Shown: piece by piece, positions 34,976-44,767 of the stretch | Position numbering within the stretch: the first letter of the stretch is position 1 | Layout: each line of letters begins with the position of its first letter | Assembly: GCF_000759885.1 (NCBI RefSeq) | Contig: NZ_JNAH01000008.1 | Coordinates: 1 to 64,000 of the forward strand | DNA: 64,000 nucleotides | Reading direction: 5' to 3' | From: Prochlorococcus marinus str. GP2 | GTDB taxonomy: Bacteria; Cyanobacteriota; Cyanobacteriia; PCC-6307; Cyanobiaceae | Position numbers and translations under genes: made by a program | The notes under the pieces: model-generated | Told to the model about the DNA's origin: nothing | Databases searched by the model: none | Seen by the model: the letters and a program-made list of their open reading frames with translations, nothing else

Positions 34976-35983
34976 TTAAAACTGCTCTAGAAATCTAAGA
35001 TCATTGGTATAAAATTTTCTGATATCGTCAATTTGATGTCTTACCATACAAAATCTTTCAACTCCTAATCCAGCCGCAAATCCGGTCCATTTCTCTGAAT
35101 CTATTCCTAATTTTTCTAGGACCTTAGGATCTACCATTCCGCATCCCATTACCTCTAACCACTTTCCTTTCCATTGAACGTCTACTTCTGCAGAAGGCTC
35201 AGTAAATGGGAAATAACTAGCTCTAAATCTTACAGGAATGTCTCCAAAAAAAGCCTTTAGAAAAGTTAGAACTGTTCCTCTGAGGTGACTAAAATTAATA
35301 TCCTGATCGATACATAAAACTTCAACCTGATTAAATATAGGAGAGTGAGTAGCATCTACAGCATCTCTCCTATAAACTCTCCCAGGGGCAATAATTCTTA
35401 CTGGTGGAGGATTTTTTTCTAAATATCTAATTTGAACAGGCGAAGTATGAGTCCTCAAAAGTAGATTCTCATCTAAATAGAAAGTATCTTGCATATCCCT
35501 TGCAGGATGATTTTTGGGTATGTTAAGTGATTCAAAATTATAAAAATCACTTTCTATTTCAGGGCCACTTTCAACTGAGTATCCTAAACCACAAAAAATA
35601 TCTATGATCTCATCTTGGGTTGAAATCAAAGGATGTTTATTCCCAGGAGGGGTTCCAATTGCAGGAATAGTTACATCAATTTTTTCGTTTTTAATCTGAT
35701 GATCTAAAGCTTGATTGTTTAGTTGATTTTTTCTTTTAGTTATTAGATCTTGCAAATTTATCTTTATTAAATTTGCCTTCTGGCCAACAATTGGTCTATC
35801 AGTTGCAGATAATTGACCCATGGTTTTCAAAATCATTGATAAATCACCTTTTTTCCCAATGAGAGAAACTCTCAATTGATCCAGTTCTTCTTGAGTATTA
35901 GCATTATCTATATTATTTTTTGCAGTAAGAGAAAGATTATTTAGCTTTTCCTCAATTTGACTTAATGATTCAATTTGACTCAC
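34976..35983 (-). CDS. pheS: Phenylalanyl-tRNA synthetase alpha subunit
   Basis: The protein has 335 residues from a GTG start. The N-terminal coiled coil (about 1-90) binds tRNA. The class II catalytic core has motif 2 ([26 protein letters not shown]) and motif 3 near the C-terminus ([16 protein letters not shown]). It forms the alpha2beta2 enzyme with PheT, which is not in the window. It is divergent from surE across about 70 bp. Confidence 0.96.
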   Translation of the reverse strand: MSQIESLSQIEEKLNNLSLTAKNNIDNANTQEELDQLRVSLIGKKGDLSMILKTMGQLSATDRPIVGQKANLIKINLQDLITKRKNQLNNQALDHQIKNEKIDVTIPAIGTPPGNKHPLISTQDEIIDIFCGLGYSVESGPEIESDFYNFESLNIPKNHPARDMQDTFYLDENLLLRTHTSPVQIRYLEKNPPPVRIIAPGRVYRRDAVDATHSPIFNQVEVLCIDQDINFSHLRGTVLTFLKAFFGDIPVRFRASYFPFTEPSAEVDVQWKGKWLEVMGCGMVDPKVLEKLGIDSEKWTGFAAGLGVERFCMVRHQIDDIRKFYTNDLRFLEQF

Positions 35984-36051
35984 TGATATAGTAAAAATAA
36001 GTATTACTTTATCTTACTTAAATATCGTCAATAAATAAAATGAATTGATTA

Positions 36052-36861
36052 ATGGAACCGTTAAATATACTAATTAGTAATGATGATGGTGTTTTTGCAG
36101 AGGGTATAAGATCTCTTGCAAAATCAGCACAGAAGAGAGGTCATAAAGTGACAGTAGTGTGTCCTGACCAAGAGAGATCAGCTACTGGTCATGGACTTAC
36201 TTTGCAATCTCCATTAAGACTGGAAAGGGCAGACGAATTATTTGAGAAAGGAATAAAAGCTTGGGGATGTTCGGGAACTCCTGCTGATTGCGTCAAATTA
36301 GCACTATCTGAACTCTTGGATAATAAACCTGATCTTGTTCTATCTGGAATAAATCACGGGCCAAATTTAGGGACAGATATTTTTTGTTCTGGTACTGTTG
36401 CAGCCGCCATGGAAGGTACTTTAGAAAATGTTCCTTCCATGGCAGTAAGTGTTGCAAGTTTCAAATGGAAAAATTTTGAATTTGCTGGAGAAATTGCAAT
36501 GAATATTGCTGAACAAGCAATTAACAATAGTTGGCCAGCTTCACTTCTCTTAAACTTAAATATACCTCCTTGCGAAAAAAGTGAAATAAAAGAATTATCC
36601 TGGACAAGATTATCAGTGAGAAAATATAAAAATCAATTTTCAAAAAGGGAAGACCCTAGGGGAGACGATTATTATTGGTTAGCAGGTGAGGTGGTTTTAG
36701 ATCTTAAGTCAAAAGGTTACGGCCCAAAGAACTGGCCCAGCGACGTATCTCAAATACAAGATAATAAAATATCTCTTACACCTGTAGAACCAGATTTGTT
36801 TTGGAGGGGAGATTTAAACGACTTACCTAAAATTAATAATTCATTTATAAATCCTTCTTAA
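36052..36861 (+). CDS. surE: 5'/3'-nucleotidase SurE
   Basis: The protein has 269 residues. The N-terminal metal site [12 protein letters not shown] (Asp-Asp at about 10-11), [11 protein letters not shown] and [25 protein letters not shown] are diagnostic of SurE. It dephosphorylates nucleoside monophosphates and is a stationary-phase survival protein in other bacteria. Its 3' end overlaps the convergent DUF3611 gene by 21 bp. Confidence 0.95.
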   Translation: MEPLNILISNDDGVFAEGIRSLAKSAQKRGHKVTVVCPDQERSATGHGLTLQSPLRLERADELFEKGIKAWGCSGTPADCVKLALSELLDNKPDLVLSGINHGPNLGTDIFCSGTVAAAMEGTLENVPSMAVSVASFKWKNFEFAGEIAMNIAEQAINNSWPASLLLNLNIPPCEKSEIKELSWTRLSVRKYKNQFSKREDPRGDDYYWLAGEVVLDLKSKGYGPKNWPSDVSQIQDNKISLTPVEPDLFWRGDLNDLPKINNSFINPS

Positions 36862-37374
36862 AAGCCATAAAGAAAAACAAAGTCCAAAATAATGAGCAGC
36901 AATCACTTGTGTATTACTTAGTACTGATAAAATCTCAAGTCCTGTAATTGGGATATCAGATGTCGCTGTTATCAATTGTCCGGTAGTTTGAGAGGATGCT
37001 TGTATAAATAGTGCGCCCATAAGAGCTTGATATCCAATTATTCCAAACAAAATTCCTAACAAATCAACTACCAAACCTCTTTTTATTAATTTAGTGGTTT
37101 GACCTCTTGAGGGTCTCGCATTACTTGCTATTGCTCTTCCTGTTCTAACTATTAACCAACCTTGCCAAAGACTAAAAAGTAGTAAAATCAAGGATATAGT
37201 TGTAAGTGATAAACCAGGAGATAGCCCAAGCTGTCCTTCGTTATTATTTACAACATTTGAAAAAAGCAAAACAGCTGCAACAACAACACCTAAAATGGAT
37301 TGAACCCAAAAGCGTATCCATCCAATGCGTCGCATTCCAAATGAAAGGGACTGAAAATCAATTTTGTCAGACAT
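36841..37374 (-). CDS. DUF3611 family membrane protein
   Basis: The protein has 177 residues with about four hydrophobic segments (near 22-42, 55-76, 105-125 and 155-172). A conserved-looking loop, [28 protein letters not shown], is typical of the cyanobacterial and plastid DUF3611 family. It is probably in the thylakoid or cytoplasmic membrane. Function is not established. It is divergent from ribF across about 67 bp. Confidence 0.78.
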   Translation of the reverse strand: MSDKIDFQSLSFGMRRIGWIRFWVQSILGVVVAAVLLFSNVVNNNEGQLGLSPGLSLTTISLILLLFSLWQGWLIVRTGRAIASNARPSRGQTTKLIKRGLVVDLLGILFGIIGYQALMGALFIQASSQTTGQLITATSDIPITGLEILSVLSNTQVIAAHYFGLCFSLWLLRRIYK

Positions 37375-37441
37375 TCATTTGATTGAATAAACTATAACTA
37401 TTCAAATTTGCCATCAAAATCATAAAATTGCACGTAATCTT

Positions 37442-38365
37442 TTGATCTCTTTAAAATCGCCATCTGAAGTTAAGAATCCCACTTCAATCGCTATTGGTAG
37501 TTTTGATGGCCTACATGCTGGCCACAGAAAATTAATAAAAAGTGTAGTTGAAGAAAATCAATATACCCCAACAATTGCAAGCTTTTGGCCACATCCCAGA
37601 GAGATTTTATACAAAGAGACTCGTCTTAGACTAGATCTACCAGATGAAAAGCTACATATTCTTGAAGATCTCGGGATTGAACAACTAGTTCTGATTCCTT
37701 TTGATAAGGAACTATCTAAATTAAGTGCAGAAAGTTTTGTAAGGAATATTTTGATAAATCAATTACAAGCTAAAAACATTTCTGTAGGTGCTAATTTTAA
37801 ATTTGGTTTTAGAAGAAGTGGAGACATAAATACTATAAAAAAAATAATTAAAGATACGGATATAAAACTAAAAATTACTCCTATTTTAGAAGATAAAGAA
37901 GGAAGGATCAGCAGCAGCAGAATAAGAGATTTGTTAGATAAAAGTGATCTAAAAAATGCTTTCAAAATTCTTAAAAGGCCCTACAGTTTTAGTGGAAAGG
38001 TTGTCAAAGGTAAAGGGATTGGGAAAAGCATAGGATGGCCCACCGCAAATCTTGAAATAGATGGCAGAAAATTTTTACCTGGAGAAGGAGTCTATGCAGC
38101 TTGGACAACTTTGAAAAATTCTAACCAAAAAATTGAATCTGTTATGAATCTTGGATCTCAACCAACAATAAATCCTTTATTGCCATCTGCAGTTGAAGTC
38201 CATTTAATAAATAAAGATATCGATCTATATGGTTTAAATCTATCAGTAGAACCAGTTGAAAAGCTTAGATCTCAAATTCAATTCGATAATATAGATCAAC
38301 TTTCTAATCAAATAAAAAAAGATAGAGATAATGCTTTAAGTATTTTTAAAAACTACGAAAAATAA
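37442..38365 (+). CDS. ribF: Bifunctional riboflavin kinase / FAD synthetase
   Basis: The protein has 307 residues from a TTG start, which is needed to include SIAIGSFDGLHAGHRKLI (about 16-33), the nucleotidyltransferase site. The C-terminal kinase domain has KGIGKSIGWPTANLE and PGEGVYAAW. It turns riboflavin into FMN and then FAD. It is followed at 7 bp by thiE and then thiS, so a cofactor operon is likely. Confidence 0.94.
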   Translation: MISLKSPSEVKNPTSIAIGSFDGLHAGHRKLIKSVVEENQYTPTIASFWPHPREILYKETRLRLDLPDEKLHILEDLGIEQLVLIPFDKELSKLSAESFVRNILINQLQAKNISVGANFKFGFRRSGDINTIKKIIKDTDIKLKITPILEDKEGRISSSRIRDLLDKSDLKNAFKILKRPYSFSGKVVKGKGIGKSIGWPTANLEIDGRKFLPGEGVYAAWTTLKNSNQKIESVMNLGSQPTINPLLPSAVEVHLINKDIDLYGLNLSVEPVEKLRSQIQFDNIDQLSNQIKKDRDNALSIFKNYEK

Positions 38366-38372
38366 ATTACAA

Positions 38373-39428
38373 ATGCAGAATTTCAATCCCACAAACGCTG
38401 AAGATTTGAGAATTTATCAAATTATTGACGCTAATCTAGATAGAGCTAGAGAAGGATTAAGAGTACTAGAGGATTGGGCTAGATTTGGTCTAGGCAAAGA
38501 GAAATATGTTGAGAGGATTAAAAACTTTAGACAAATCTTAGGGAAAAATCATTTAGAAGTTTATAAACTATCCAGGAATCATATTGAGGACAAATGCAAA
38601 GGATTGACTCACCAAGAGCAACTTAAGAGGAAAAGCAATGAGCAAATTATAAGTTCTAATTCAGGCAGAGTTCAAGAAGCGTTGAGAGTAATTGAAGAAT
38701 TCTCAAGGCTACATAATCATGAGCTTTCAAAAATCGCTTCGGAAATTAGATATGAAATTTACACTCTAGAGATCGACTTATTATGTTTAAGCGAATGTAT
38801 GAAGTCGGAGGAAATATTAAAAGAAAATGACTTATATGTAATAACGGACCAAAAGGAAAACTTAATAGAAATTATAGAGAATCTACTTATTGCTGGCGTA
38901 AGAATTATTCAGCATAGATTTAAAACGGGGACTGATAAAGATCACCTTGAAGAAGCAATTCAAATTAAAAATTTATGTAAAAGATATGATTCATTGTTTA
39001 TCATTAACGATAGGGTTGATATAGCTTTAGCTTCAAATGCGGATGGAATTCATCTCGGACAAGATGATTTAGACTTAAAAAACGCAAGAAAATTATTAGG
39101 ATATTCAAAAATTATTGGTATAAGTGCAAATAATGAAATTGATATTTCTAATGCCCTTAAAAATGGTTGTAATTATATTGGAATAGGACCAGTATTTGAA
39201 ACTGTAACAAAAAAGGACAAAAAACCAATAGGTATTGAAAAGATCAAAACATTAACAAAAGATTTAAACATTCCTTGGTTCGCTATTGGAGGAATTAAGA
39301 CAAATAATATTTCATATCTAAAAAGAAATGGTTTTAAAAAAGTTGCTTTAGTTTCGCAATTAATGAATTCTGAAGATCCTAAAGAAGACGCTATTATGAT
39401 TTTAAAAGAATTAACCAATGAAAATTAA
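38373..39428 (+). CDS. thiE: Thiamine phosphate synthase with cyanobacterial N-terminal domain
   Basis: The protein has 351 residues, longer than the usual 210 or so. The first 145 residues are the extra helical domain typical of cyanobacterial ThiE (IIDANLDRAREGLRVLEDWARF). The TIM-barrel synthase follows with LYVITDQKENL, RIIQHRFKTG (Gln/Arg where many have QyR), INDRVDIALASNADGIHLGQDDL and IGIGPVFETVTKKD. It joins the pyrimidine and thiazole phosphates. Its stop overlaps the thiS start by 11 bp. Confidence 0.94.
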   Translation: MQNFNPTNAEDLRIYQIIDANLDRAREGLRVLEDWARFGLGKEKYVERIKNFRQILGKNHLEVYKLSRNHIEDKCKGLTHQEQLKRKSNEQIISSNSGRVQEALRVIEEFSRLHNHELSKIASEIRYEIYTLEIDLLCLSECMKSEEILKENDLYVITDQKENLIEIIENLLIAGVRIIQHRFKTGTDKDHLEEAIQIKNLCKRYDSLFIINDRVDIALASNADGIHLGQDDLDLKNARKLLGYSKIIGISANNEIDISNALKNGCNYIGIGPVFETVTKKDKKPIGIEKIKTLTKDLNIPWFAIGGIKTNNISYLKRNGFKKVALVSQLMNSEDPKEDAIMILKELTNEN

Positions 39429-39627
39429 AGTAAACGGAGAAGAAAAAAAAATAGAACTTGATCAAGAAAATGCCCTGCTCTCTAAAGCACTTAATTCAAT
39501 GGGATATAAACCTAACACAGTTGTTGTCGAACTTAATAATGTGATTATTAATTCAATACAATGGGGAAATTTAAAAATTAAAGATGGAGATAATTTAGAA
39601 ATCGTTTCAATAGTTGGCGGTGGATAA
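39418..39627 (+). CDS. thiS: Sulfur carrier protein ThiS
   Basis: The protein has 69 residues with a ubiquitin-like fold. It starts KIKVNGEEKKI and ends with VSIVGGG; the terminal Gly-Gly is adenylated and thiocarboxylated during thiazole synthesis. It overlaps the thiE 3' end, so the two are co-translated. It is normal length for the family. Confidence 0.92.
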   Translation: MKIKVNGEEKKIELDQENALLSKALNSMGYKPNTVVVELNNVIINSIQWGNLKIKDGDNLEIVSIVGGG

Positions 39628-39739
39628 AAGATAAGATTTTTATACATTTAAAATCTTCATATTTTTTTAATTTTAAGCTTGAAACAATTACCAAATTTTT
39701 TCTTTTTTCGTTATATATTCTTAATACATAAATAAACCA

Positions 39740-39907
39740 ATGAAAGAAAAGATAAATAATAATTCAAGATCCTTAAAATGGGAACAAAATGGGGAGCTTG
39801 CTTCTAAGGATTTATCCGAGTTAATTGAGAGATTAAAAAATGTGGAAAGTGAACATACCTCTTCTGAACTTTCTAGGTTAGGTACTAAATCAAACATAAA
39901 AGATTAA
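39740..39907 (+). CDS. Small hypothetical protein
   Basis: A 55-residue frame starts with ATG at 39740. It is polar and helical, with a central LSELIERLKNVESEHTSSEL. It lies 112 bp after thiS on the same strand. Codon use looks like the neighbours. No family is recognised; support is the open frame and its fit in an otherwise gene-less gap. Confidence 0.4.
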   Translation: MKEKINNNSRSLKWEQNGELASKDLSELIERLKNVESEHTSSELSRLGTKSNIKD

Positions 39908-39974
39908 ATTTGTTACTTAAAACTTGTTTTTATAAAATTTTGTACCAAATTATAAATACTGAGCTAAATAATAA

Positions 39975-40106
39975 ATGCCTAAAAGATTTCCAGAGTGGGT
40001 AAACACAGAAGTTGTAATTAAGGCAATCAAAATGCGAGAAGAAGGGATATTATCAAAACAACTGAATTTATGGATAGAAAACCTATTAGAAATAGAAAAG
40101 AAGTAA
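39975..40106 (+). CDS. Small hypothetical protein
   Basis: A 43-residue frame, MPKRFPEWVNTEVVIKAIKM followed by a charged amphipathic helix (LNLWIENLLEIEKK). It follows the 55-residue frame by 67 bp and ends 4 bp before the convergent larB stop. It resembles the short charged helical proteins common in Prochlorococcus, but no family can be named. Confidence 0.4.
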   Translation: MPKRFPEWVNTEVVIKAIKMREEGILSKQLNLWIENLLEIEKK

Positions 40107-40110
40107 ATAT

Positions 40111-40767
40111 CTAGGAAATACTTTTAATAATTCTTATGGCTGCCATTGCTCCTCCATAACCGTTATCTATATTCATAACTGCAATACCTGGAGAACAACT
40201 AGACAACATACTATTTAATGCAGTTTCTCCATCCTTGCTAGCACCGTAGCCGACTGAAACAGGCACTGCGATAATGGGCTGTGCCAACAATCCTCCCACA
40301 ACTGTTGCCAAAGCGCCCTCCATTCCAGCACAAACAATTAATACATCATATTTATTAATTTCTTCTAACTGACTCATTAATCGATGAAGTCCTGCTACTC
40401 CAACATCTATAAAAGATTGACAATTCACTCCATAAATTTCAAGCGTTAATTTTGCTTCAAGTGTGACGGCCAAATCACTTGAGCCGCCTGAAATTATAGC
40501 AACTTTTTTATTTGTATTTATTTTATTTAGATTTTCCCCAATTATTAAGCATTTTGCTTCTTCATAGAATCTTGCATCATCAAATAAATCTAAAAGATAA
40601 TTAGCTTTTTCACTATTAATCCTTGTAATAAAAACAACCTCATTTTTATTCAATACAGTTTCAGATACTCTTTTTAATTGGTCGATACTCTTGTCTTGAC
40701 CCCAAATTGCTTCAATAAGTCCAAGCCTATCTCTTCTTTGAAAATCAAATCTAATATCAAAATTCAT
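40111..40767 (-). CDS. larB: LarB-like / PurE-related AIR carboxylase family protein
   Basis: The protein has 218 residues. The N-terminus (DFQRRDRLGLIEAIWGQDKSIDQL) and the PurE-like core (VAIISGGSSDLAVTLEA, IVCAGMEGALATVVGGLLAQPIIAVPVSVGYG) match LarB. LarB carboxylates nicotinic acid adenine dinucleotide in nickel-pincer cofactor synthesis in organisms with LarA. No larA, larC or larE is in the window, so its role here is uncertain. Its start overlaps the TIGR03792-like gene by 4 bp. Confidence 0.85.
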   Translation of the reverse strand: MNFDIRFDFQRRDRLGLIEAIWGQDKSIDQLKRVSETVLNKNEVVFITRINSEKANYLLDLFDDARFYEEAKCLIIGENLNKINTNKKVAIISGGSSDLAVTLEAKLTLEIYGVNCQSFIDVGVAGLHRLMSQLEEINKYDVLIVCAGMEGALATVVGGLLAQPIIAVPVSVGYGASKDGETALNSMLSSCSPGIAVMNIDNGYGGAMAAIRIIKSIS

Positions 40768-41210
40768 CCTTGCTTATCTAACTCTCCTTCATAAATTAAT
40801 ATAAAAGGATTTTCTTTTACATTTAGAGCTGTTTTAACAATATCTTCAAATTTTTCTTGGACTACATTTACCTCAGACATTGGGATGCTTTTCCATAGTT
40901 TTTTACTCTCCCAATTCACTAATATTAGAGCTTCTTCTTTTTCTCTATCCCAAAATAATTGCCTCCCCAAAAAACCCTCTTGAGAAGATAACCAGGGATC
41001 CCAGATTTCTTTTTCTGCATTCAACCATGCAGCTTTTACCTCAGAAGGGACTTTAAGTCTTAATTCCTCTGTAACCATTTCATCTTGATAATTATCCATA
41101 GGAAGAGCTTGTAAATTGGGGAAATTAGATTGAAAATTTAAAGCTACTAAGCAAATAAATATTAAACAAAATTTTTGGAATATTCTTCTCAAATTTAAAT
41201 TGAATTTCAT
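40764..41210 (-). CDS. TIGR03792-like family protein with signal peptide
   Basis: The protein has 148 residues. A hydrophobic N-terminal segment (about 12-28) looks like a signal or anchor. The rest ([20 protein letters not shown], then [40 protein letters not shown]) recalls the cyanobacterial TIGR03792 family with an ABM-like dimeric alpha/beta-barrel. Function unknown. It overlaps both neighbours by 4 bp in an era / trmD-ispF / this gene / larB operon. Confidence 0.72.
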   Translation of the reverse strand: MKFNLNLRRIFQKFCLIFICLVALNFQSNFPNLQALPMDNYQDEMVTEELRLKVPSEVKAAWLNAEKEIWDPWLSSQEGFLGRQLFWDREKEEALILVNWESKKLWKSIPMSEVNVVQEKFEDIVKTALNVKENPFILIYEGELDKQG

Positions 41211-42427
41211 TTTTTCTCAAGTAGCACTACTGAATGGCAACTTATACCCTCTTCTCTCCCTTCTGGACCTAATTTTTCATTCGTGGTTGCTTTAATCCCA
41301 ATTAAATTTTCATCGATATTTAATATTTCAGAAATATTTTTTTTCATTAGTTTTATATGTGGCATGATTTTTGGCCTTTCAGCAACAAGAACACTATCGA
41401 TATTATTTATTTCCCAACCATCTTGTCTTATCAAGTCAATTACTTTTGATAACAAAAACAAGCTATCAGCATTTTTCCATTTTTCTTCAGATGGGGGGAA
41501 ATACTTTCCTATGTCGCCCAAAGAAAGGGCTCCCAATAATGCATCCATTATTGAGTGACTTAAAACATCCGCATCACTATGACCATCCAATCCTAAATTT
41601 TCAGGATGATTTAATTTTACACCTCCAATAATTAAATCTCTATCCTCTACTAATCTGTGAATATCGTATCCATTACCTATTCTAAATTTCATGAATTGAT
41701 TATTTTCTTTTATTATTCTCTTACTTTGTGGGGATTTTTTGTAGTTTTCATTTGAAATCAAGTCACTTCTCCTCTCCAATGTTCTTTCAAAACTTTTTCT
41801 TCTTCTCCACGATTTAATCTCTTCATGATTACCGCTCACTAGAATATCTGGCACTTTCATATCTTTAAAATTTATTGGCCTCGTGTATTGAGGATATTCT
41901 AATAAAGAAGAATTATGACTCTCATCGACTAAGGACTCTGGATCACCAAGAGTTCCTGGCAATAATCTAGTCAAACCGTTAATTATTGATATAGCGGGTA
42001 TTTCACCTCCAGAAAGTACATAATCGCCAATCGATATCTCTTCATCAGCTAAACATCTAATCCTTTCATCAAAACCTTCATATTGACCACAAATAATTAT
42101 TATTTGATCCAAAGTGGACCATCTCACAAGATCCTTTTGCTTAAGGACTTTACCCTGTGGGGTCATCAGCAAAGTTTTACTTTTAGATAATTTTCTAATT
42201 GATTCATATGCCTTATAAATAGGTTCAGGTTTTAATACCATACCTGCTCCTCCTCCATAAGGCTTATCGTCTACTTGTCTGTAAGAACCTTCTCCATACT
42301 CTCTCAAATCATGTAAATTTAAATCGATCAAATTCTTTTCTAGAGCTTTTGTTATGACCCCTAAATTATTTATTAATTCAAAAGCTTTAGGGAACAAAGT
42401 AATTACATCAAAGTTAAAACCACTCAT
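41207..42427 (-). CDS. trmD-ispF: TrmD-IspF fusion: tRNA (guanine-37-N1)-methyltransferase and MEcPP synthase in one frame
   Basis: One 406-residue frame carries two enzymes. Residues about 1-225 are TrmD, with [25 protein letters not shown] and LEYPQYTRP. Residues about 246-406 are IspF, with [27 protein letters not shown] and [16 protein letters not shown] charged linker ([19 protein letters not shown]) joins them with no stop. TrmD modifies G37 of tRNAs; IspF makes the cyclodiphosphate in the MEP isoprenoid pathway. An internal ATG at 41692 would give a 161-residue stand-alone IspF of normal length, so separate re-initiation is possible. It starts next to the era stop. Confidence 0.88.
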   Translation of the reverse strand: MSGFNFDVITLFPKAFELINNLGVITKALEKNLIDLNLHDLREYGEGSYRQVDDKPYGGGAGMVLKPEPIYKAYESIRKLSKSKTLLMTPQGKVLKQKDLVRWSTLDQIIIICGQYEGFDERIRCLADEEISIGDYVLSGGEIPAISIINGLTRLLPGTLGDPESLVDESHNSSLLEYPQYTRPINFKDMKVPDILVSGNHEEIKSWRRRKSFERTLERRSDLISNENYKKSPQSKRIIKENNQFMKFRIGNGYDIHRLVEDRDLIIGGVKLNHPENLGLDGHSDADVLSHSIMDALLGALSLGDIGKYFPPSEEKWKNADSLFLLSKVIDLIRQDGWEINNIDSVLVAERPKIMPHIKLMKKNISEILNIDENLIGIKATTNEKLGPEGREEGISCHSVVLLEKK

Positions 42428-43339
42428 CTAGAAATCTTCCTCATAACCAAACTCAATTAACCTTGATTCTTTTTTTCTCCAATTTGGAACAACTTTCACA
42501 AACAACTCTAGGTGAACTGGACCATCTATTAATTTTGACATATTTGATCTTGCTGACTGACCAATCATTTTTAACATTGAACCTTTCTTTCCAATAAGAA
42601 TACCTTTTTGAGTTGATCTTTCAACAATAATAGTAGCCAAAATAGCTGTAAAAACTTTGCCATTTTTTCTTTTCATTTTCTCTCTCTTTTCTATCTTTAC
42701 TGCGACACTATGAGGTACCTCTTCTCTTGTATTTTTTAATACCTGCTCTCTTACTAAATCAGATAATAAGTTATCTAATGGTTGGTCGCAAATCGTCTCT
42801 TCGTCATAAAGTTTTGGTCCCTCTGGAAGAAAATTTAGTGCCATATCGACTAGTTCCGAACATCCCTCTCCTTGAGAAGCACTTACAATTTGAAAGTTTC
42901 TATTAACTCCGAAAAATCTCCTATATTGATCTAATCGTAAATTCCTAAATTCTTTATTAACCAAATCCCACTTAATTAATGCCACAATAAACTCAGTTTT
43001 ATTTGCGATTAGAAAGTTCAAAATATATTCATCACCTCTACCAGGTTCTTCACTTGAATCAATTACAAAAATTACCATATCAACTCCATTAATTGCAGAT
43101 TTTGCGTTTTTTACTAATATCTCTCCAAGTCGATGATGAGGTTTATGAACACCTGGCGTATCAACAAAAATTATTTGCCCATTGTCTGTAGTAAGTATTC
43201 CTTTTAATTTATTTCTAGTAGTTTGCGCTATTGGAGAAGTAATTGTTATTTTTTCTCCAATCAATTTATTTATTAAAGTTGATTTACCGACATTTGGCCT
43301 TCCTAGTAAAGTTACAAACCCAGATCTATAATTGGCCAA
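42428..43339 (-). CDS. era: GTPase Era
   Basis: The protein has 303 residues from a TTG start. The G motifs are GRPNVGKSTL (about 13-22), DTPGVHKP, and NKTEFIVALIKWDL at the position of NKxD, where the canonical NKxD reads IKWD. The C-terminal KH domain includes IIVERSTQKGILIGKKGSMLKMIG. Era helps mature 16S rRNA and the 30S subunit. It is the first gene of the operon running into trmD-ispF; the stop and next start are adjacent. Confidence 0.94.
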   Translation of the reverse strand: MANYRSGFVTLLGRPNVGKSTLINKLIGEKITITSPIAQTTRNKLKGILTTDNGQIIFVDTPGVHKPHHRLGEILVKNAKSAINGVDMVIFVIDSSEEPGRGDEYILNFLIANKTEFIVALIKWDLVNKEFRNLRLDQYRRFFGVNRNFQIVSASQGEGCSELVDMALNFLPEGPKLYDEETICDQPLDNLLSDLVREQVLKNTREEVPHSVAVKIEKREKMKRKNGKVFTAILATIIVERSTQKGILIGKKGSMLKMIGQSARSNMSKLIDGPVHLELFVKVVPNWRKKESRLIEFGYEEDF

Positions 43340-43377
43340 AGACTTTTAATGCATCAATAATAAAATTCTGATCAAAA

Positions 43378-43905
43378 ATGGAAAAAAAAACCATAAATTT
43401 AAAAGAAGCTTCGTTCACGCAAGCAATAAACATATCAGCACAATGGTGCAAAGAGTGGGGTGATGATTTACTCAGCGAAGAGGTTTTAGCAGATAGAATC
43501 GCAGAGCTAACTAAAACAAGAAATGGACTCAGAGGATTTTTTGCGTACGCTTTATCAGATAAAGATTGTTTTTTGTTAGATAAACTTCCCTTTTCACTAA
43601 TTTACAAACTGAACGAAGGTGGTGGTGCCGTAACAGACATAGTAGTAAAAAATTTAATAATGAGTTCCGCTCAAATTATTATTCATCGAAGAGAAAATAA
43701 TCATGAATATGAGACAACATCGGAGAACATTTCAGAAAGATGTAAGGCCATTCTAAGACTGCTAGAAACTAAGTTAGTTACAAAGTCTGTTAATCAAGTA
43801 CTTAGAGACTTAGATGATATGGGTAATAGTTTTGATAATTCAGTAAAATATGACTTAGAACAAAAGGAATTCATAAAAAAACAAATTCTTGATATCGCCC
43901 AATAA
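43378..43905 (+). CDS. Conserved-looking hypothetical protein
   Basis: The protein has 175 residues, soluble and mixed alpha/beta in appearance. Features include QWCKEWGDDLLSEEVLADRIAELTKTRNGLRGFFAYALS and a C-terminal helix-rich region. No domain is recognised. It is divergent from era across about 40 bp and ends in a strong bidirectional terminator shared with the Bax-inhibitor-like gene. Location between era and bax-inhibitor suggests a core cyanobacterial gene, but no function can be given. Confidence 0.6.
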   Translation: MEKKTINLKEASFTQAINISAQWCKEWGDDLLSEEVLADRIAELTKTRNGLRGFFAYALSDKDCFLLDKLPFSLIYKLNEGGGAVTDIVVKNLIMSSAQIIIHRRENNHEYETTSENISERCKAILRLLETKLVTKSVNQVLRDLDDMGNSFDNSVKYDLEQKEFIKKQILDIAQ

Positions 43906-43906
43906 A

Positions 43907-43932
43907 AAAGCGTAGAAAAAATTCTACGCTTT
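43907..43932. terminator. Bidirectional intrinsic terminator
   Basis: An 11-bp perfect stem (AAAGCGTAGAA with TTCTACGCTTT) has a four-base loop, with A-runs before and T-rich sequence after, between convergent genes ending at 43905 and 43957. It fits transcription from both sides. Confidence 0.85.
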
Positions 43933-43956
43933 AATTTGGAAATTTAAATAATTTAT

Positions 43957-44694
43957 TTAATCTCTTCTTCCACCACCTTGTAGTGCAATCATTAATCTTA
44001 ATATAAAAACAAAAAGATTTATATAAGTTAGATACATACCTAAAGCCCCTGCAAGGTATTGATCGTCATTGTATCTTCTTGGCATTGTATAGAAATCAAC
44101 GAAAGACATTGCAACAAACAAGACAGTTCCAAATCCTGCAATTATCAATTCGAGTCCTGAACCTCCAAAAACTCCTGGAGCAAAGAATCCACCAATTAAT
44201 TGGACAAACATTGCTATAAGCAGTCCTATCAATCCAAGACCAACTACCCCACTTAGTGCTTGACCAACACTATCACTCATTCTTTGGCCAGTATAAGAGG
44301 CAATAACGAAAGTTATACCAGTAGCTAAGGCAGCTGTTCCAACTGAACCAATCCCAATTGTTCCTATTGCTAAAGCAACTATTCCACTTAAGGTAAATCC
44401 AGTTAGCAAACTAAATCCTGTTAGCAATGGCAGAGCTTTTGCATTATTTGCATTATTTGCTGCACTTGTAGCTACAAAAAACAAAACTAATTCCGCAATT
44501 AAGGCGACTATTGATAGGGGCTGGAAAAGACCTGGGTTTGTTGCTATAAGTGAGACACCTGCTAAAACACCTAAAGAGGTTAGGACCATACCTCCACCTA
44601 CATAAGGTAGAGCTTTTTGAACAACATTAGGTCCAACAATTGAACTAGTTTGTGCTTCACGAATAGCTTGATTGAAATTACTACTTGCTGGCAT
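43957..44694 (-). CDS. Bax inhibitor-1 / YccA family membrane protein
   Basis: The protein has 245 residues with about seven hydrophobic segments covering residues 30-240. It contains FVDFYTMPRRYNDDQYLAGALGMYLTYINLFVFILRLM, typical of the C-terminal half of the BI-1/YccA family. These are proposed pH-sensitive calcium-leak or protease-modulating proteins in bacteria. The function in cyanobacteria is not settled. It is co-directional with phoH, 73 bp downstream of it. Confidence 0.88.
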   Translation of the reverse strand: MPASSNFNQAIREAQTSSIVGPNVVQKALPYVGGGMVLTSLGVLAGVSLIATNPGLFQPLSIVALIAELVLFFVATSAANNANNAKALPLLTGFSLLTGFTLSGIVALAIGTIGIGSVGTAALATGITFVIASYTGQRMSDSVGQALSGVVGLGLIGLLIAMFVQLIGGFFAPGVFGGSGLELIIAGFGTVLFVAMSFVDFYTMPRRYNDDQYLAGALGMYLTYINLFVFILRLMIALQGGGRRD

Positions 44695-44767
44695 TTTTTT
44701 TATTAAACATGGTTATATTCTACTTGATTTTTCAAATTTCAGGGTACGGATCTCCAGAGTTATAAAG

